A DNA stretch of 64,000 bases from Capitulum mitella. Lineage: Eukaryota > Arthropoda > Thecostraca > Pollicipedomorpha > Pollicipedidae. Under the pieces are notes generated by a model. It did no database searches. It saw only the letters and a program-made list of their open reading frames with translations, and was not told the DNA's origin. Both the position numbers and the translations under genes were made by a program. The DNA lies in NCBI GenBank assembly GCA_030062745.1, contig CP099842.1, positions 20,617,822 to 20,681,821 of the forward strand, written 5' to 3'. Of this stretch, positions 11,758 through 22,300 are shown piece by piece (position 1 is the first letter of the stretch; each line of letters opens with the position of its first letter).

Positions 11758-14700
11758 CTGTAAGATGAAAATGTGACAAGATTAAACTGATGAAAAAATG
11801 ACATCAGCAAACCAACTTAACATTTGCTGGTAAAAAAACATCCCACCAGCTGTAGGCAAAACATATCATGACATGAGACATCAGATGTCCTCACAGAGAT
11901 CCTGACTTTTCACAAGGACTGGATGTTTACATGCTCTGAAGTCACACTAAAAACCACAGCAGCCATGAATTGGATCTTGTAGGTGTAGCACCAATCATTG
12001 TAGTACAGTTTAAGTCACTAATTTGTAGCTGATGACAACCTACAGAACTGTGCACAAAAAGTGGCATGCAATGCCAGAACAGCAAGACTGACTGGACATG
12101 GAAAAATGCTCCAAAAGCCCAAGCAACTTATTACTGATACCTTAAAAATGCAGCACCATTTGCCAGAAACACCTTCAGAGGAAACCAACAAAAAGTATGG
12201 AAAGCTAACAATTTATTTTGACTGTCCATCATATATGAAGTATTCAAGGAAACCAATTAAAAGTAAGGAAAACAAACAATTTATTCTGACTATCACACAT
12301 TCAGTCTTAAGTCTCTCCCAGTCAACCTCTGCATTGCACCATTGCAGCATGACTATAATAAGATTTTGCACCATAGAATCTTGGAGCTCTGGTAAGATTC
12401 CACACAACAACCAGTGTGTTCTACTTTGATCTGAGGTGGTCCAAGTTATCCACTCAGTTATTTCCTGCCCATTCTTCATGAATGTTATGTCCATCAGTGG
12501 AAGCACCACGAGAAGGGTAGGGGGCAATTGCCTGCTAGCTCAGAAAATTTTAACATTACAACCCTGATAATCACAGATTGATTAACTAAAAAATAAAGAC
12601 AAACAAAAAGATAGATTAACAGAAAGGACTCAGAAACACTAGCCCTATGTCCATGGCTATGTCCATGTCCATGGATCGCATTTCCCTCCAGAGGCAAATC
12701 AGGATTTCAGGTGTTTCCAAGACCATACACAGCAAATCTGGATTACATTCCAGATTTCAGAATCTGCATTACCTTGTAAAATCTCAGATTAGCCACCAAT
12801 TACAGTGTGCGCAAAATTTCCCTTCAGAGTGTATGGGACTCTATTTCATAGTAGATTACTGAATGCACAAATTTCTGTGACAGACTGGTGTTACGTAAGG
12901 TTTGAGAATATTCTGCCGATTTGTGATTTTTTCTTGTCTGCAAGCAGCCAACAGACACAAAGGCCTGCTTAACCAATACTGTTAGTTTCAAAGTTAGCTC
13001 CCCTTAACAGAACAACAAAACAAATGCAGCACATAATGCTGCCATATGCTTTCAATTCACAGATAATCCAGATTTCCTCACAAAATCTTCATTCCAATCA
13101 GGATTCACAAATCTGATCCAGTTTGTCAAAGAGATGTTCCCATGACCTCTGAAATTGGGACTTGAAGAGAAATCCGGATCTGCTGGTGCCATGAAAATGG
13201 GGCTACTGTCATTGTTATCCTGAACACGTTTCCTCTACCATCCCATATCCAGCATTTTCTATTACATCAGAAAACATAAATGATAAACCACATTCATTTC
13301 TTAAATGGCTTGGGTCAATGATGAACAAGATCAGCTGTATTTTGCAGACATGTAGAGCTTAGGAATTCCTTTTCAAAATCGCCCAGCCCTCCCAAGTAAA
13401 CTTAACATTTGAATCGGAATTCAGTGCACGAGGGTTAGGCATAAAGGCAAAAAGCATGACCCACGCTTAAAGAAGAAGCAGAGGCCGGGCCTACAGAGAA
13501 ATGCCCGGCACGTACACGCGACTCCGTGTACAGTGTCTTAAACGGCCTTGGACGCTACGCAACACAACCTTCGATACAACACGCGAGAGTACGGGGGCGG
13601 TGAGGGCGGCCACAACAATGCGCAGTGGAACGCGCTGAACTCGTCTCACAAATGAACTGGTGTATATTTTACTCGCACTCGTTTTTTAGCAAGGTTTCCT
13701 TTTCAAACACACGCTGTCTGTGATTAACCCAAACGCCATTTGATGCCCAAGGATAGATTGTATTTATTTATAGCATACGTTTATAAAAAGTACTTGTCTT
13801 GTTACAATTTCATTTTTAAACTGCTCCAGACACCCATAATTTTGTAGAGCGAACCTTTTTGGAGCGAACTATTATTGCTTGCAAGAGCTACCATATTACT
13901 TAGCTGTTGTTCCGCTTTGAGATGTGAGCATAGCTGGCGCAGTAAGGACCGAATTTCTCGTCCTGCGCACGAGATTGGGTTGATCGCTGCAGTGGTTAAA
14001 CGCTGTGTTGTTGACGCGTGTTTCTTATTTGTTATGTTAAATATAAACTAGCCTAATGCGTTTCTAGTAAAGTGGGAATCAACACTCCAAGGGAAAGAAC
14101 GACGTCTGCGCATCGAGGCAAGTAGACATGTGGCATTGGGTTTGTTTGTGAGTGGGGACACACAGCCTCATGGGCTGACGCCCATATACTGCGTTGGGCT
14201 GAGATGTCCATTGTCTTGTCAAGCCTTGTGTCTTGTGAGGCATCAGCTAACCATCTGAGCATTGGGCTGGTGGTGGATAAGCAATTCGTTTTGTACATTA
14301 TTTGAAATCTCATGATCTCTAGGTCTGACCACCATTCTGAAGTTATCAGAAAATTATTGGTTATACTGGAGCATGGCACCTCTGATGTAACAATCATGAA
14401 AGTTGTCTATAAATTGCTAACTGAAAGAAGTGGGAGCCTCCTGAAGCAATCTATGACATATTATGACTGATCAGAGTTTTTGCAATTAAGATATGTTTCA
14501 GTCTCTGGTGCATTGGGCATGCTGTGGAAAATGGTGATTTGTTAATGATTTGAATGAGTAATTACACATGACAGTCTCCATTGCCATGGTATTTCTCATG
14601 GGGTAGTCATTGTCATGCAGCAGGGTAATAGATAATTATATATCTATTATTATCTATTCTATATATCTATATATATATATACAATAAATAGAATGTAATT

Positions 14701-15591
14701 ATAAGGCTAAAAATTAATGTAAATGTAACTGATAAAGTAGCAGAGTAACATGCTTCAATCCCAGAGCACCCTGTCATGTTGTGCCATCCACGGTGGAAAC
14801 TGGCAATATCTTTGCAGGTGCTAGTATGCAGTTGTAGACCAGTTTTGGATGCCATTTCATATGTATGTGGTAGTTGAAGTCATGTATCAGATTCTCCATT
14901 CACTTCATACAGCAGTGGACTTCACACAGAATTCACTTCACACAGCAGCAAACTACTTGTGCATGTGACGTGACCACCGCTCAAGAGCAGTCAGCTGGGG
15001 ATGTTAGCAGCGATGGGCCAGTGAAGATTGACATGCCGTCGTACAGTCATGATTTTATCTAGGTATATTGCAGTTACCTATTGCTGTACTGGTCATCATT
15101 GACCGATCAGAAGATTCACTTTTGACCCATAGTATGTTTGAGTGGAAAATCACCTGAGTTAGGTGTAGGTCTCCATTATCACATATATATCAGATCATCT
15201 TAGGGTACACACTCATTTCATGCATCCGATGTGCCATTTCTTTCATTTTTTGTTTCATCCTAAATGTGTGATATGGATGTACATAAATGTATACATGAAT
15301 TACTGACTAGTCTTTGGCTTGCTTAAAAGAATGTCATGCATAAAAACCTTTCCTCCATTGTGTGCCATCATCATCATATATTGTATACTTGGACAGTGGA
15401 AGCAGCCATGTTGTATCATTGTCTTGCTAGTCATGACATAACAGTTTTTATGGTTTTATTCATTGCTGCATGTATTCTGTCTGATTGTTGCATTTTTTAC
15501 CTGCCCTGCATGTTCATATGCAGAGTATTTTTCTAATAAAACCGTGATTTGTTGCAGCAAGAAACTGGGTAAAGCTGAAGCAATCCACAAG
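11758..15591. promoter_or_regulatory. Divergent STRIP / mRpL22 upstream region
   Basis: STRIP (minus) and mRpL22 (plus) are head to head, with 3.8 kb between their start codons. Both first coding exons follow splice acceptors, so untranslated first exons should lie here. The only CpG-rich, non-AT-rich stretch is about 13430-14150, the best candidate for a shared bidirectional promoter. It is flanked on both sides by AT-rich, CpG-poor sequence. No TATA box is evident. This is inference from layout and composition. Confidence 0.5.
14630..14700. repeat. AT-rich simple repeat
   Basis: Irregular TATATATCTAT / TATTATCTAT tract upstream of mRpL22. Confidence 0.8.
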
Positions 15592-15634
15592 ATGTCTGCA
15601 GTATGTCTAATGCAGAGGCTTTTTGCCAGTCAAG
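15592..15634 (+). CDS. mRpL22: mRpL22 coding exon 1 (leader)
   Basis: ATG at 15592 codes [14 protein letters not shown] and leaves phase 1 at GTGATT. An acceptor TTGCAG near 15555 suggests a preceding 5'UTR exon. I chose this start because its phase matches exon 2 exactly and it reads as a mitochondrial leader. Confidence 0.65.
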
Positions 15635-18147
15635 GTGATTTTGTACATTTGATTTATTTACCTATAATAAAATTAATTGCTTTTTGAAATCTGAAGTACT
15701 TGTCATCCCTGTTTCCAATGACTTTCAAATTTTACAAAGTTTTCAACTCTGAGCTTCTGTACCTCACTGCATGTTTGCATATGGTCTTTCAGAAAATGTC
15801 AGCAGTCCCATTTTGCTTTTATGCCATTGTTATGTTGTTGTTGTTTTATTTGATATTTGTGGCTGGTGTAGCCATGTTAACTGTTCTCCCAATGTGGTCA
15901 TCTTTCTGCCACTTCTGAAACAGCAGGCTATGCCTTTCTTTTGTTTGCAGATCCAGTCAACTATTTTTGCTTAACATATTGGGGAAAAGTTTAAGTGGTG
16001 GATGGCGCTGTGAATTTCAATTTTTGTGTAAAACATGCTGATTACCATGTATTCTGGGGCTTGAACCATTGTCAGACCCCTTTTGATCACAATGAGGCTG
16101 CCTGTATTATGTTTATTGCACTGAAATATGTCTTGGTCACATTGAAGGGGGAAGGGGGGAGGCAGAGGATGACGCTGCCTGGCTGTGCTATATTCTCAAC
16201 TGTATTCTGTAATGACCCAACCATGCTGTTGTTCACCACCAGTGGTGCGTAGCACGGCTCCGGCCGTGGGTCGCCTGCTGGCGGCGCCGGCGGCCGTCGC
16301 GCCGCCGGCCGTCTCCCTGCTGCACGTGGACCGGGCCCGGCCGGCCCCGTACCTACCACCGACCGGGCCGCGCCGCTGGCCGCTCTACAACGAGAAGGTT
16401 TTCCCTCCGACGGCGGCCGACGAGCCGCCGCGGCCGGCCGTGAGTGGACGCGCCGTCCGGCCGCGCTTCCGGCAGCGGCGCCGCTGCTCGGCTGCGGTGG
16501 ACCGGGCTTTCGAGGGGGCTGTGGTACTGTGCGAAGGCTCTAAATCATGGGACGTGGAAGAGGAACTCGGTGTGGTGAATGACGTATGAACTTGAATACC
16601 ACATCACACTGCTTAGGGAAACCCGCGCAGGTCTGTTTCACCACAGCAGCGCCGTGAAATATGTCGCTACTCTTAGCTGTACACATGTATGCAAACTGTA
16701 TACTGGAGTGCATGTGCTGTGGCCGCTGGTGGGTATTACGTAGCAGGAAACGTTCTGGCAGCAGTAGAGCCATAATTCCAAACAATCTTTGATGGCGACG
16801 AGCGGGGTGGGGTACACTCCTCGTCTTTGGGCTCCAACGTCACTTGGCTTCCTCTTGCTCATGTCTGGATAGTTGCAGTTGGCACCCGGTGGTTCTTTTC
16901 AGAGAGTTAACACTTGTTTTGTGTACATCTTCACTTTGTTTGCATTGCTGTGGGACCTGTTATGTAATGTACCGATTTCTATGGTTTTAAATTGATGTGG
17001 CTGCCCAAAACCATAGTTCCATTTTTTTCAGTTCGTTAACTCACTAATTCCGAACTTTTAAATGAGGTAACAGTCTTGAGACAAAGGTGTATAGTGGTTG
17101 AGCATATTTTCAATTTTTTATGTTTGTATTTTGATTTTTTGGCCCTTAATGACATGTCGTCGTGGTCACTTCCTGGTCTGGTAAAAAGGAGGTGTTGTAA
17201 AAAGGCTAAGGCATATTTTGGTACAGACGTCCTGGCAAACAAGTCTAACCCTCTGACATGCTGCATTCCTCAACAGTATGTTTGTCACGTGAAGACCAAC
17301 ATCAAGTACAGCAAGAAGAAGATGTGGTACATTGTCCTCCATGATCCGTGGCATGAGCATTGAAGAGGCGCTGAAGCAGTTGAAATTTGTGAACAAGAAG
17401 GGCGCCAAAATCGCCACTGAGGCCCTGCTGGAGGCGCAGGAAATGGCCGTCAGGGACCACAACGTTGAGTTCAAAAACAACCTCTGGGTCGGTGCGTAAC
17501 AGTTGCCTGTTCCTTATGGTTGCTGAGGCGGCGTGTTGTTATGCAGACTTTACTGGCTGTTACGCCTTTTAGAAACGTGACGTCTCGTGGCACTCATCTT
17601 CTTGTCTGCTTGGACCGAAATGTTCCAGTTTGTGACCGCCAGGGACCGCCGAGAAGGCAGCGTTAGTCGACGTCCAGTAATACAGTGGAATTTCCGCCAA
17701 ATCATCCGGTTTATGCATTGGCACCTCGAGTTCGGCAGCGTATGTCTGACGCAACGTTTCTGTTGCGTCAGTTGAATCATTATTGGCCCTTTAATATAAA
17801 GGTCTGCTCAGGTGCCGTCCTTCATTGTAACCATGTGGTGGCTGCGTGTGTCTCTTGCGGGTCGCCAACGCGGAGGCTGCAGTGCCCGATTTCCCTAGCC
17901 GTGACCGTTGTCCGCCTCTGCCACAGCCGAGTCGTTCGCCACCAAGGCCAAGGTGCTGAAGGGAGTGCGCCGGCACGCGCGCGCCCGCATGGGCATCGTG
18001 CACTACCGCTACCTGCACTACTTCGTGCGACTGGAGGAGGGCGAGCCGCCGGCCGAGTACTACACGGACGCGCCGCTGCCGCCCGAGGAGATGCTCCGCC
18101 AGTGGCTCGAGCAGCGCCGCAGGAGGACCATTGTGCACTCGCTCTGA
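15592..18147 (+). CDS. mRpL22: Mitochondrial ribosomal protein uL22m, four coding exons, apparent frameshift
   Basis: uL22m is a large-subunit mitoribosomal protein that lines the exit tunnel. Four exons give about 224 residues, close to the usual 200-235. Exon 1 is a basic-hydrophobic leader ([14 protein letters not shown]) suited to mitochondrial import. Later blocks are [100 protein letters not shown] and [12 protein letters not shown]. All are typical of animal mRpL22. Intron phases (1, 0, 1) close only if one base is removed near 17334-17341. As written, exon 3 shifts frame and meets TGA, so either the assembly has an extra C or the gene is damaged. STRIP is its divergent neighbour and TH its convergent one. 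Confidence 0.9.
16243..16439 (+). CDS. mRpL22: mRpL22 coding exon 2
   Basis: Acceptor ACCACCAG, phase 1 in and phase 0 out at GTGAGT. An Ala/Pro-rich start is followed by [20 protein letters not shown]. Confidence 0.85.
17277..17491 (+). CDS. mRpL22: mRpL22 coding exon 3, with one-base frameshift
   Basis: Acceptor CTCAACAG, donor [26 protein letters not shown] opens in frame 0. After VL the homology continues in the next frame as [14 protein letters not shown]. Length is 215 nt; phase closure with exon 4 needs 214. In the literal frame a TGA follows HDPWHEH. Confidence 0.9.
17927..18147 (+). CDS. mRpL22: mRpL22 coding exon 4
   Basis: Acceptor [27 protein letters not shown] begins the most conserved uL22 hook region. 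The protein ends [10 protein letters not shown] and stops at 18145-18147. Confidence 0.93.
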
Positions 18148-18982
18148 GCGGGACCACGGCGCCGGAGCGCGGCGCGCGCTTCTCTTTTCATGTGTGGGTG
18201 TGGAGCGCGGTGAAGTCTTATGTCTGGGATGGGGCGGGGGGGGGGGGAGGGCGTGCATGCGCTGCGCCGGACTGCGCGAGGACGCGGCAGACAACGGCGA
18301 GTTATGATTAGTTTGTATTTGTAACAGTGAACGGGAATACAGTCACGGACAGACGACACTCACATTTGGTCCCTGGTTAACCAGCTGCTGTTGGTCCCTA
18401 TGCCTACATAGGACGGGCGACCGGCGCGCGGCGGCCGCGGCGCCCGGCCGCGCCGTCCAGGCGTCGGCGCGTCATCGGCGGCGCCCCCAGAGCCGGCCCC
18501 TGTGTCGCGTGGAGGCGGCCGCCGACCAGGCGCCGACGGGCTGAGGCATGCGATGGATTCGTCATTGCTATCTCTTAACTGCTTCTTAGGCCGGAAAATC
18601 GCAGTCGTAATAACGGGCAAGACAGGTCTTCCGCTGCTTCTGAAACCGCGTTTTCAATCGGGCGATTCACGCCCGTACAGTTCTTCAGCGCATCCCACCG
18701 TTTCGTGGACGGCAGACGTCACTTCACGTCTGTCGTTACGAAATCGCTACAGGAATCGCCATCACGTGTCTGTATCGTGCCTATTTAAATCATGTACCTT
18801 GACTCGAAGCTTTCAGCCACACCTTCTGGTGAATTCTTCCGTGAACTGTGTCGAACAGTTCACGGGTTTGGGTTGGTTCAAAACATTTTCAGCGAATTAC
18901 TTTGCGAAAAATCGAGTTGTGGTCTTTTCCGACGTCCAAGAAGCGAGATTCGATTTTCATCCGGTAAGTCGTCCTTGCTTTG
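18148..18982. other. Convergent 3' region between mRpL22 and TH
   Basis: Holds the mRpL22 3'UTR, with a poly(G) run around 18236-18247, and then a GC-rich stretch to 18540. I saw no canonical AATAAA for mRpL22 and no further gene. Confidence 0.5.
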
Positions 18983-19140
18983 CCAGCTCAGGACCCCGGT
19001 GGTCCCAGCCTGGTCGTGGACCAGCCAGCTCAGGACGCCGGTGGTCCCAGCCTGGTCCTGGACCAGCCAACTCAGGACCCCGGTGGTCCCAGCCTGGTCC
19101 CTGACCATCCGGCTTAGGACCCCAGTGGTGCCGGGCCGCG
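18983..19140. repeat. 42-bp minisatellite in TH 3'UTR
   Basis: Nearly four copies starting at 18983, 19025, 19067 and 19109, with core CTCAGGACCCCGGTGGTCCC. The first three are close to identical and the fourth diverged. The array ends about 10 bp from the TH stop codon. Confidence 0.9.
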
Positions 19141-19148
19141 CCTGGACC

Positions 19149-19314
19149 TCAGAACTTCATCTTCTGCACGGCGCTGTTGAGTCGGATCAGCTGGCCGTGC
19201 AGCAGGGAGACCATGGCGCCCACCTTGTCCACGTCGTCGACCTGCTCCACGGTCTGCGTGTGCGGGTTGTACCACACCTCGTACGGTCGACTAAGGGAAC
19301 TGGCCACCCAGCGC
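19149..19314 (-). CDS. ple: TH coding exon 10 (C-terminal)
   Basis: [20 protein letters not shown] then the helix [15 protein letters not shown]. Stop at 19149-19151. Confidence 0.94.
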
Positions 19315-22300
19315 CTGCCGGCATCAACCGGGCACGGAACTGTCAGCACGGAGGGATCAGGGACGTCATGAGCAACAAAATATTTGCGGCATACTTGTGA
19401 GATGGTGGCAATTATTTGTTGTGATTTCGTGTCTAAGAAAACGTTTGTGCTATACTGATATGCATTAGAGTGTCGTTCATGTTGGCAGTGGTGCCGATCT
19501 CACTGATCTTTTTGTCGGTCAAGGATTGCGTTTATTATACAATAAACGTAACCCTGGGGACCTTCGGGCTGTTCAACTCTGTTGTTTTACCTCGTCGTCC
19601 GGCTCCGTTAATAATTTATCGTGACCATTCGTCATTTCCAGGAGCCAAAAACTGAATATCCATCAACCCAGTCCTTTCCGCATCACAGTCTCCAAACCAC
19701 GGTCCCGTCCAACCTCCACCGCGCGCTTTCGTTGCCCGGTTTGGCAGTCGGGCCGCGTCGCACCTGAACTTGTCCTGGGCGTCCTGCAGACTTTCGGCCA
19801 CGAAGTACGTGTCCTGGTAGTCCTGGTCCTGGTACGGCTGTACGCACGTGGTACTCGGCTCGAACGGCAGGTGCTGCGGCCGCTCCGACAATGAATGCTC
19901 CAGTTCACCGTACGAGGAGAGCAGGCCGGCGCCGTACGCCCGCAGCTGACCATCCTCCCGGCACAGGCCAAACTCCACCGTGAACCAGTACATCTGCCGG
20001 CACAGGCCAAACTCCACCGTGAACCAGTACATCTGCCGGCACAGGACAAACTCCACCGTGAACCAGTACATCTGCCAGCACAGGACAAACTCCATAGTGA
20101 ACCAGGACATCTGCTGGCACAGGCCAGACTCCGTGATGTACACGTGAAAATGTACATCTGCCGGCACTGGCCAAACTACAGCGTGAACCAGTGCATCTGC
20201 CGGCGCTGGCCAAAATTTACGGTAAACTAGTGCCTTTGCTAGGATGTGACGGATTAACGCAGCGTGCGATGATGCAACATTGAATATCCATCGTTTACAA
20301 GCGACACTCATCCCGTTCTTTTCGCGGACAGCTATAGCTGTATAACATTGGCAATGAAACTGTTTGTTCTTGTGCTTGAACGTCGGCACCATTTCATAGC
20401 CTTTACCGTTGCAAACTTCTCGATCTCCTCGTCACTGGCTCCCAAGGAAGCCAGACCGAGCTCTTGTGAGAATTCGGCAAAGAAAGGATCCGCCAGCAGG
20501 GGTGCGTGGCCTAGAAGCTCGTGAATGCAATCTCTGTAACAAACACGGAAGCTGTTGGTTACATCTTAAGGATGGCAGAGCCAGACTGAGGAATCTAACC
20601 ATTTACGAATCATTTCGGCTTATGTTCACCGTTTTTACGAAGCATGTCAAGGTTTTCTTCTGATCAGAAGCTGGAATTGAAATGATCTGCTGCATTTCCT
20701 GGAGGGCTGTAAAGTTCAGGCTGGTGGAAACTTGTGCACATGATTGATACAGAGACGTTCTTGTTCTTGTCGTGCAAGAGTGTCATCTATATCGACTTCA
20801 TGTTATAGGTGGCGTTGGCTACCGCGACGCGTCATCGGAGCCCGAGCAGTTCGTCTCAGATGCGCCATAGGCGAGACGGGGGAAGGATCATTAACGGGAA
20901 GACTGCGCGCGACTGTGTTATTGCATGCTGGCGAGAGCTCGCAAAGCTGACAAGCTACCGTTGAATCGGAGCGGAACCAGCTAAGCGGGTATGTGCTGTC
21001 TTATGATATATCTTATGGTTAGATTTTTGAACAGACTTGTCATAATTTGTTTGCCATAAGAAAGCGGCTTTCGCAGTACCAATATTCGTGCCCTGTAATG
21101 ACTTTCTCTCATTAATGCGAATTTTGGTAAAACAACTGGCTTTTCTGTATCCGTGAATTTTCCAGGAAGTCGCATTATCCTATATTAAACTTGCTGTTAA
21201 CAAATGTGTATTGAGTGACATTTCACTAGCATTGCCACAGGAGGTGTTTGGGTTGCAGGTTTGCATAATTGAAGAGTAAGTGAAATGAGCAAGATAAAGC
21301 CTCTTATAGTCGGAAAGTTAGACTTTTGCTGTTTTTGTCCCACATGTAGGTCTGGACAATATGTCGCATTCCTACCCTTTCACAGACCACTTTTGTTGTA
21401 TACATTATATGGAAGAGCTGGTAAACTTTCCTCCAAAAGAAACGGTGATGCTACCAGCACCATTTTCAAAGGAAATAGTGTTACATGTCACCTTAACAAA
21501 CATGACTGGGAGTTGTGGCTTCATCTTGTTTGCACTGCTTTTGCTCCAAGGATTGTTTGCTCCTGTTTATTGCATAACATTTGATGGAGTCATCAGTATA
21601 TGATAGTAATGATATTAGAGGCTGCAGGCTGATGGTTAGGTTAGATTAGGTATCATGCTATTCTTATATATTATCTGTTAAGCTAGAATATATTGATGAT
21701 GTATGTTCCAAAATAACTTGTTACCAGAGAGTCTTAGCAGAAACCAAACAGAAGTAGTGCACTATCAGTGGTGAATAGAGTGACAATATTCTTTGGCAAT
21801 TTTTTGAGATTCCTCATCTTGGAATGGTATTAAGTAGCTCTGTAACACAAATATTTGCCTTTTTTGCTGTGAATTAAGCATGTGGTGGGAATGTGTTGCA
21901 TGACCTAGATCTGGCATGCTTTAAATTTTTTCTATGACCATTATTCAGTTATTGTATGAATGTTAAGTCACTCTGAAACATCCCCATATATTTTTATTAC
22001 TGTAAAACCCTCTCCAGTATAAATGTAATGACTGGGTATGAAAGACTTAACAAATTCAGTATGTCTGAGCATTGTCCATGGGCTCCATGGCATAGGGACA
22101 GATGTATTCCCCCTCAAATTTTCATTAGTGAGGATAAGTCTTTCCCAGCCTTTGAGGGAAATTTTCATCATCTGTGCAACTTGGTGAACAAAACCGGATT
22201 AATTATTTCCTCCAGGATAGGGTATGCTAGTTGGTATAGATTGATTCCATCCTGGTGGTAGGAAAGCTGTGCAGAAATATACAAAAAGAAATATACATGA

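Noticed and set aside
17322-17352. Programmed ribosomal frameshift in mRpL22
   Set aside because: No slippery heptamer or family precedent; a sequencing or assembly indel is simpler. Kept only as an alternative.
20030-20392. Long minus-strand frame through the TH repeats as a true extended exon
   Set aside because: The outer units lose the motif, and family comparison supports a single WFTVEFG; use of upstream acceptors remains only a hypothesis.
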